Part shown: in pieces, positions 16,165 to 20,473 of the stretch
How positions within the stretch are numbered: position 1 is the stretch's first letter
Layout of the letters: every line of letters starts with the position of its first letter
Virus record (IMG/VR): IMGVR_UViG_3300017786_000195
Location: 1-20,473 of that record
Strand: one strand, 5' to 3'
Origin: a virus
Length of the DNA: 20,473 bases
Notes under the pieces: generated by a model
Database searches by the model: none
The model's input: only the letters and a program-made list of their open reading frames with translations
Told to the model about the DNA's origin: nothing
Program-made: the position numbers and the translations under genes

Positions 16165-16353
16165 TTAGTGTATGTATTTGACTTCTATCTCTTCATCAAT
16201 CTTTTTTGCGGTTTCTGTGATTTTCCACACATGCATGAAGTCATCTGCATTATCGCAATCAATATTCTTCACGCAACCATCTGAACCGAATATTCGGAAC
16301 GATGCTCTAGGTATATCAATTTCTATCGTACTTACGTATTCGTCAGTAAACAT
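16165..16353 (-). CDS. Small conserved-type hypothetical protein (62 aa)
   Basis: It begins MFTDEYVSTIEIDIPRASFRIFGSDG and continues through VKNIDCDNADDFMHVWKITETAKKIDEEIEVKYIH. An N-terminal beta region with two short strands is followed by an acidic helix. It has no membrane segment or known catalytic motif. It resembles, from memory, small uncharacterised proteins in cyanophage structural regions, but I cannot name it. The ATG at 16353 has no clear Shine-Dalgarno sequence; a TTGCAA-16-TATAAT promoter-like pair lies 23 to 50 bases upstream. Twelve bases separate its stop from the membrane-protein gene, so the two are probably co-transcribed. Confidence 0.65.
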   Translation of the reverse strand: MFTDEYVSTIEIDIPRASFRIFGSDGCVKNIDCDNADDFMHVWKITETAKKIDEEIEVKYIH

Positions 16354-16375
16354 GGTAGGAAATGCTATTTTGTCT

Positions 16376-16403
16376 ATTATACCATTAATCCTTAGTATTG
16401 CAA
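16376..16403 (-). promoter_or_regulatory. Possible sigma70-type promoter before the 62-aa gene
   Basis: On the minus strand TTGCAA (16398-16403, four of six matches to TTGACA) and a perfect TATAAT (16376-16381) are separated by 16 bases. The predicted start falls roughly 10-15 bases before the ATG at 16353. AT-rich sequence gives such pairs by chance, and no late octamer is seen in this gap. Confidence 0.3.
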
Positions 16404-16756
16404 ATAATCATGTATGTTCCCTTGATAGGTCCACTGGCAGCATTTTTTACAGTTGCTTTACGCCCATAGTGTATATTCTCAACGTATAGTTCTTGGAATG
16501 TACCATGTGGGGTAATCATTATAGTAAGACTGTCAAGGTTTAGCTTATTATTCCATGCTTTAGGGAAATTTATGACCCCATCTGCTGGAATATCGCCTTT
16601 GTCTCTTACAGCACTCCCCATGGTTGCATGATCTCCACGTTGTTCTGCCATTGGTGGTTCCTCCTCTTGGATGTAAATTTTGGCTTTGTCGATTCTTATT
16701 TTATGATATGTCTCACCCCAAATTTTTAGTTTGGAGCCGTCACCTTTACCGTTCAT
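16385..16756 (-). CDS. Small virion-type beta protein, paralogue 2 (123 aa)
   Basis: The C-terminal two-thirds (about 52-120) align closely with the preceding 107-aa gene: DGVINFPKAWNNKL, IMITPHGTFQELYVENIHYG, RKATVKNAASGPIKGTY. The FP.AW.NK ... LTP...Q.LYVE.I pattern is one I know from uncharacterised cyanophage virion proteins. The N-terminal 50 residues (MNGKGDGSKLKIWGETYHKI, ending near EEEPPMAEQRGDHATMG) are unlike the paralogue and suggest a distinct partner-binding part. A start at Met36 (MAEQRGDH), which has AGGAGGAACCACCA-like sequence just upstream, is a serious alternative and would give a protein of about 88 aa closer to its paralogue in layout. The longer start is kept because its ATG overlaps the upstream stop (TAATG). 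Function unknown. Confidence 0.7.
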   Translation of the reverse strand: MNGKGDGSKLKIWGETYHKIRIDKAKIYIQEEEPPMAEQRGDHATMGSAVRDKGDIPADGVINFPKAWNNKLNLDSLTIMITPHGTFQELYVENIHYGRKATVKNAASGPIKGTYMIICNTKD

Positions 16757-17079
16757 TATTCAAATGATTGAGTATTACTATAGTTACCCATCTTTGTTTC
16801 TATTTCTTCACCATCATTTAGGTTAGCGATAAGGAAATACCATCCTTGAATAGTTCCTCCGGCAGCATTTCTAACGATTGCCTGTCTTCCATACTGTATA
16901 GACTCAACATATAGTTGTTGATAAGTCTTGTATGGAGTTAGTATGATAGAAATAGTATTAGTTTTAATCTTGTTTGCCCAAGCTGTTGGGAATTCAATAA
17001 CGCCATCAGAAGATAACCTACCTTTCGCTCTTACAGCTAGGTTATAGGTTTTTGATGATGACTCCAAATTGACTGACAT
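16756..17079 (-). CDS. Small virion-type beta protein, paralogue 1 (107 aa)
   Basis: It begins MSVNLESSSKTYNLAVRAKG and shares SSDGVIEFPTAWANKI, IILTPYKTYQQLYVESIQYG and RQAIVRNAAGGTIQGWYF with the next gene. The length, lack of hydrophobic segments and alternating pattern suggest a compact beta fold. The C-terminal NLNDGEEIETKMGNYSNTQSFE is polar and probably flexible. AAAGGA lies five bases before the ATG and an AATAAATA octamer precedes it, so this gene seems to open its own transcript segment. Its stop overlaps the ATG of the paralogue by one base (TAATG). It may be a minor tail or baseplate protein; no function is assigned. Confidence 0.75.
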   Translation of the reverse strand: MSVNLESSSKTYNLAVRAKGRLSSDGVIEFPTAWANKIKTNTISIILTPYKTYQQLYVESIQYGRQAIVRNAAGGTIQGWYFLIANLNDGEEIETKMGNYSNTQSFE

Positions 17080-17105
17080 TTTATTCCTTTGAATATTTGT
17101 TTTAC

Positions 17106-17113
17106 TATTTATT
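17106..17113 (-). promoter_or_regulatory. Putative late promoter octamer AATAAATA
   Basis: The minus strand reads AATAAATA, overlapping the TAA stop (17112-17114) of the 245-aa gene and lying 26 bases before the ATG of the 107-aa gene. The position matches the other late-type octamers. An identical octamer occurs inside the hub gene at 18510-18517, so confidence is moderate. Confidence 0.45.
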
Positions 17114-17849
17114 ATCTGGCGTATGCAGGATCGTCATAGTTCTCATCTGGGTAGTCGTTGTAACTGTCTCCCTCATATTCCACCACAAGTGGGTTCACAT
17201 CCTTCCTCTCACCATAAACATGATAGAAGCAATCAGTCACACCCTCAAGAGTTATCTTACTATCATCCCACTCCTTTACTATTATATCCTGTGCTGCTCC
17301 TACTGGTTGTGTCTGTACAGTAATAGTGTCAGTCACCACAAGATCTTTCCAATAATCTGGTAGTGCAATCTCATTATCCTGAGTCCTACCTCTGAAATAT
17401 ACACCAACCTCAGGTCCTTCAAGACAGGCATATCTCAGTCTGTGACCCTCACCCTTGGTAGGATGAACCATATCAAATGGTTTTGGTTTAGCGTCAGCAA
17501 CACCAAATCTGGCAGCGAGTCTACCCTTATTACCACAATCTACAGCACCTGTGACATATACATCTCCATCAATATAGACTGCATTTACTGCTTTCTCGCC
17601 ATTTATCTCTACATCACCCTCTACCTGCAACGCTCTACCAGATACGCCAGGTGCAAAACCTCCTAAATCAGTACCTATGTTGAGTGTTCCTTTTGCGAAA
17701 CCACCCTTATGTTTACCAATAAATGCAGGTCCTGATGCAGCAAGAGTACCAGTAAATGGTTTGTCACCATCTAGTGTATCTACTGATTGATCGACATGAG
17801 GTTCGGGACCTATAACGATCTTACCTGAGTGAATGTCTGGTATATTCAT
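17112..17849 (-). CDS. Virion structural protein with C-terminal HPTKGEGHRLRYACLEGPE domain (245 aa)
   Basis: The first 110 residues are a Gly/Asp/Val-rich repeat region (GTLNIGTDLGGFAPG, ALQVEGDVEINGEKAV, YIDGDVYVTGAVDCGN) of fibre or spike type. Residues about 123-157 (KPFDMVHP, GHRLRYACLEGPEVGVYFRG) belong to a C-terminal domain common in phage fibre-like proteins and some bacterial surface proteins, followed by a beta region (ALPDYWKDLV, TITVQTQPVG). The end (about 225-245) is acidic and Tyr/Asp-rich and probably flexible. The ATG overlaps the spike gene's stop (ATGA), so it is translated with the hub and spike. It may extend or cap the baseplate hub, or be a small fibre. The Ser-Lys catalytic pair of self-cleaving fibre chaperones cannot be recognised by eye. 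Confidence 0.75.
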   Translation of the reverse strand: MNIPDIHSGKIVIGPEPHVDQSVDTLDGDKPFTGTLAASGPAFIGKHKGGFAKGTLNIGTDLGGFAPGVSGRALQVEGDVEINGEKAVNAVYIDGDVYVTGAVDCGNKGRLAARFGVADAKPKPFDMVHPTKGEGHRLRYACLEGPEVGVYFRGRTQDNEIALPDYWKDLVVTDTITVQTQPVGAAQDIIVKEWDDSKITLEGVTDCFYHVYGERKDVNPLVVEYEGDSYNDYPDENYDDPAYAR

Positions 17850-18385
17850 TCTTGATACTTGCTAATAAGTTTTTTGAGTGTGGGTGGTATTATCTTAGAG
17901 TTGTTCTCATGTACATGAACAAATCCTCCTTGAAGGATATGTGCAGCACCAGATTTTGCTATAAGATTTTGTGTTGCCACCACTTGAACGTTATGTCCTT
18001 TTAGTTTAGCAGTCTTTTTCGCCTCTGCAAAGAAATCCTGCTGTGCTGTCAATTTTATATTACCCTCAACAGCATCCCTTGCTGTCATGACAATCTTTTT
18101 GGCATTGACATTGAATTCACCACCACATTCTATATTGAAGTCACCATCTACCAATATATTCAGAGGTCCTGTGCCTTGCTGAACAATATTAGAACCAGGA
18201 TTCTCTGTTTCCTGTCCTAGTTTAGATCGCAGTTCCCAACCACCATCATCAAAGAGTCTGAGTGTCGCATCTGAACCAGCTTTTATCTGTATGTCAGCTT
18301 TTCTGACTACATGGAGATCTTCTTCACCTATTCTAATCTGCCCGTCTTCGGGATGATTTATAATATACGGAGGAAACTTAGACAT
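17846..18385 (-). CDS. Beta-helical baseplate spike-like protein (179 aa)
   Basis: After a polar N-terminus (MSKFPPYIINHPEDGQIRIG) the sequence becomes a run of short beta repeats: LNILVDGDFNIECGGEFNVN, then KIVMTARDAV, NIKLTAQQDF, TAKLKGHNVQVVATQN, typical of the intertwined trimeric beta-helix of phage spikes (gp5C, gpV, VgrG tips). Near the end, GGFVHVHENN gives His157-x-His159; in P2 gpV and phi92 gp138 a His-x-His at the spike apex binds iron. About 20 residues (KIIPPTLKKLISKYQE) follow. It sits directly after the OB-fold hub with a one-base overlap and AGAGG before the ATG, as if the needle part of T4 gp5 had become a separate gene. The spike assignment is inferred from repeats and context and is fairly likely; the metal site is less certain. 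Confidence 0.65.
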   Translation of the reverse strand: MSKFPPYIINHPEDGQIRIGEEDLHVVRKADIQIKAGSDATLRLFDDGGWELRSKLGQETENPGSNIVQQGTGPLNILVDGDFNIECGGEFNVNAKKIVMTARDAVEGNIKLTAQQDFFAEAKKTAKLKGHNVQVVATQNLIAKSGAAHILQGGFVHVHENNSKIIPPTLKKLISKYQE

Positions 18386-20349
18386 TATGAACCTCTAGGG
18401 CAGTCAACAACTGTAAGAATTTGTGAAGGAGGTACGACTGGATCACTGTACTCAGATACAGGAACGAATGTAGTAATCGGTCTCACTTGTGCACCATAAC
18501 CAGTTTTGCTATTTATTGAAAGTTGAGGTATATTTTGACCTAATGAACAACTTCCAGTTGATCCCACTATTCTACCATTCTCTATCACAGGTGTCAACAC
18601 ACATCCATCAGGTGTTGTTATAGTATCACCTTCCTCATATCCTGTACCTGTGCTTATGATATCAAGTTCTTTTATTTGTCCTATCACCTGCTCCCCATCA
18701 CTTCCACCACCTAGATAACCATCACCTGGATTTGTTATAACAACATTTTCCAATACCCCATCCTTTATTATTGCTACACCTGTAGCACCTAAACCATTAC
18801 TACAATTATCAATGAAAGTTACATAAGGTTGTTCTGTAAATCCTAAACCTAGGTTACTCATCTGGACACCAACTATACTACCAGTATTATTGACAACTGC
18901 TTGAGCAAATGCACCAATACCACCACCACCGAATATTTCTACACTAGGAGGTTGACATGTCTTAGGGTCATATGGATTACAAGGACCTGCTAGTTGTTCC
19001 ATCTCACTTGTAGAACCATCAGAATCTCCAGTCAATCCAGGGAACATACCACCAACTAAACCATCAACACCACTGTCTATCTTACCAAGAAGACTTGTCA
19101 TTCCCACCATCTTCTGGAAGTCTAAAGCATTCTTACTATCAGGACCTTGATTCAATTTCCAGTCAGTTATACCTGGATCACACTCAGATCCCTCACATTG
19201 TAGTAGATTGAGTAATTCCTGAATGCCACCAAATGCTTTACCCATCATACCTGAGAAACTAGGGATAGAAATGCCAGTAAGACCTCTCATCATAGTAAGA
19301 AAAGGTGCTATTCCTTTCTTTATCTTATCAAGAATGTTAGAGAATAGTCCAGCAAGAAATTGCTCTGCAGCACATAACGGGAAGTTGAGTAGTTTACCTA
19401 GAAGAGATTTGATAAACTTAGATATTGTATCCTTCAAACCTTTCATCAAATTCTGTAATAGACAATAGATACCATCTTTCGCTTCCTCTATACCAAGTTG
19501 CTTTGAAAGAAAATTGGGATCTAAGAAGTCTAATTTAGATTCTATCCCTTTATCAATCTCTTTGAATAACTCTGATCTTGCTCGACTTATAACACCAGAC
19601 ATACTACCAGCCATTTTCTGTGCTGCTCTGTCTACCAATTTATCTACATTTACAAGTGTATTCAATACAGGGTCAATGTATCCGTCTTTTACCTTCTCCA
19701 GTTTACCAATCGTGTCCATCAAACCAGTCAATGCCTTTGATGCATCACCCATCTCAATTTTAGGTATAGTACACTCAGTTGCTTTTACAAGTGTGAGTAC
19801 CTCATTATTCTTTTCTTTACCAATAGTATTCTTACCTATGAGTTTATCATTATTGTCTGGTATACCACCTATCTTAGTACCCCCACTCTTTACTTTAGTG
19901 GGTGTACCTAGTGCAAGCACAGGATCTACTGAGACTGGAGAAAAACCAGAAGTTGAATTTGATACAACATCATCCCAAGTCTTAATATCCTTTATATTTT
20001 TGTGTGCGTATAATGAACCAATAACTATAGGTTGTTGTGCTTCTATTCCATCAAGAAAGAAACCCACTACAGTTTCTCCACCCTGTAGTGTGTTACTTAC
20101 TCCATAATGGTTGTTACCAGAACCCATCGTGGCTGGCATTAAAAAATGTGCCCACGGTAATTCGTTATCCTCTATGTCCTTGGTAGCAGGATGTTTTCCT
20201 AGGATTCTTAGTTTTGCTCTGTAACCGTAGTCATTTGATTGCTTATGATCATCTTTTCTCCACCATTTGTCTACAACTACTTGTCCGACAAACCAGTAGA
20301 ATCCATCATGCCCAAAATGACTACTCGTTATGGATTCTTGTTCAATCAT
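18385..20349 (-). CDS. Baseplate hub protein, gp5-like OB-fold, no lysozyme domain (654 aa)
   Basis: Residues about 15-120 match the N-terminal OB-fold of T4 gp5: DGFYWFVGQVVVDKW, YRAKLRILGKHP, LPWAHFLMPAT, GGETVVGFFLDG, QQPIVIGSLYAHK. No T4-lysozyme-type catalytic domain follows. A long helical, weakly hydrophobic middle (about 200-385; KLEKVKDGYIDPVLNTLV, CLLQNLMKGLKDTI, GMMGKAFGGIQELLN) takes its place. Residues about 468-630 contain repeated glycine-rich segments (NLGLGFTEQPYV, NPGDGYLGGG, STGTGYEEGD), like those in the two largest fibre proteins. Eight or so cysteines fall in the second half. It would form the central hub at the tail tube end, joined to the spike encoded next. The start ATG overlaps the previous stop (TAATG), without a strong ribosome site, so translation is probably coupled. 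Confidence 0.82.
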   Translation of the reverse strand: MIEQESITSSHFGHDGFYWFVGQVVVDKWWRKDDHKQSNDYGYRAKLRILGKHPATKDIEDNELPWAHFLMPATMGSGNNHYGVSNTLQGGETVVGFFLDGIEAQQPIVIGSLYAHKNIKDIKTWDDVVSNSTSGFSPVSVDPVLALGTPTKVKSGGTKIGGIPDNNDKLIGKNTIGKEKNNEVLTLVKATECTIPKIEMGDASKALTGLMDTIGKLEKVKDGYIDPVLNTLVNVDKLVDRAAQKMAGSMSGVISRARSELFKEIDKGIESKLDFLDPNFLSKQLGIEEAKDGIYCLLQNLMKGLKDTISKFIKSLLGKLLNFPLCAAEQFLAGLFSNILDKIKKGIAPFLTMMRGLTGISIPSFSGMMGKAFGGIQELLNLLQCEGSECDPGITDWKLNQGPDSKNALDFQKMVGMTSLLGKIDSGVDGLVGGMFPGLTGDSDGSTSEMEQLAGPCNPYDPKTCQPPSVEIFGGGGIGAFAQAVVNNTGSIVGVQMSNLGLGFTEQPYVTFIDNCSNGLGATGVAIIKDGVLENVVITNPGDGYLGGGSDGEQVIGQIKELDIISTGTGYEEGDTITTPDGCVLTPVIENGRIVGSTGSCSLGQNIPQLSINSKTGYGAQVRPITTFVPVSEYSDPVVPPSQILTVVDCPRGS

Positions 20350-20473
20350 TAGTCGTCATACACTAAACATTCTGGTTCATCTGGATGTAAGTCGCAGAAT
20401 ACTTCTAAGACATTAGGGTCATGATGATCCCCTGCTTTGATCTCATCCTTGTGGTGCTCTGCATATTCTTCTA
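20349..20473 (-). CDS. Small acidic protein, C-terminal part (enters from outside the window)
   Basis: The frame is open from the right edge to a TAA at 20349-20351 and encodes about 41 residues, EEYAEHHKDEIKAGDHHDPN continuing VLEVFCDLHPDEPECLVYDD. It is very acidic, with two cysteines and several histidines in a C-x-x-H-P-D-x-P-x-C arrangement. The stop overlaps the hub gene's ATG by one base. Short proteins ending in this way before the hub gene are familiar to me from cyanophages, but their role is unknown. The start lies outside the window, so full length cannot be given. Confidence 0.65.
   Translation of the reverse strand, partial: EEYAEHHKDEIKAGDHHDPNVLEVFCDLHPDEPECLVYDD

Noticed and set aside
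19514-20107. Plus-strand open frame (197 codons) opposite the hub gene
   Set aside because: It lies entirely within the well-supported gp5-like frame and is low in recognisable motifs; all other genes run on the minus strand.
18385-20349. Hidden lysozyme domain in the gp5-like hub
   Set aside because: No T4-lysozyme-type Glu...Asp...Thr arrangement or similar segment can be seen between the OB-fold and the glycine-rich repeats.
1-20473. tRNA genes, CRISPR arrays, insertion sequences, attachment sites
   Set aside because: Coding sequence fills almost the whole window; no cloverleaf-like segment, spaced identical repeats, transposase or terminal inverted repeats were seen by eye.

Overview
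The window looks like part of the structural (late) region of a T4-like myovirus of the marine cyanophage type, probably infecting Synechococcus or Prochlorococcus; a T4-like phage of another marine bacterium such as Pelagibacter is not excluded. Reasons: every supportable gene lies on the minus strand and is packed head to tail with 1-4 base overlaps; there is a gp5-like OB-fold baseplate hub without a lysozyme domain; very long Thr/Ser/Gly/Val/Asp-rich fibre proteins carry modules I associate with cyanophage virion proteins; two 2-oxoglutarate/Fe(II) oxygenases sit among the fibre genes; and late-promoter-like NATAAATA octamers lie in several of the few gaps. Family assignments come from reading the translations, not from a database search.

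Layout in transcription order (right to left). (1) 20473-17112: end of a small acidic protein, the gp5-like hub (654 aa), a beta-helical spike-like protein with a C-terminal His-x-His (179 aa) and a 245-aa virion protein. These are linked by TAATG or ATGA overlaps and look like one hub/spike operon. (2) 17079-15707: two tandem paralogous small beta proteins (107 and 123 aa), a 62-aa protein, a 113-aa single-pass membrane protein and a 35-aa acidic peptide. (3) 15671-7105: a giant 1847-aa protein with an N-terminal beta-helix-like region and a C-terminal tail-collar receptor-binding-type domain, an 884-aa fibre/plate protein that shares modules with it, and a 112-aa beta-sandwich protein. (4) 7103-1: a 628-aa fibre protein, two tandem paralogous 2OG-Fe(II) oxygenases (278 and 288 aa), a 938-aa fibre protein with the same C-terminal module as the 628-aa one, and the start of another fibre protein that leaves the window with 159 aa visible.

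Taken together this is a tail-tip, baseplate and fibre assembly cassette. The hub and spike form the membrane-piercing centre. The collar, beta-helix and repeat-rich proteins would make the host-recognition parts. The two oxygenases are the only evident enzymes and, by position, are candidates for hydroxylating fibre residues. Exact NATAAATA octamers precede the 245-to-107, 1847-to-884, oxygenase-to-938 and 938-to-partial-fibre junctions, with a TATAAATC variant ahead of the oxygenases. No tRNA, CRISPR, insertion sequence, convincing intrinsic terminator or plus-strand gene was seen. The longest gene-free stretch is 122 bases (5095-5216).
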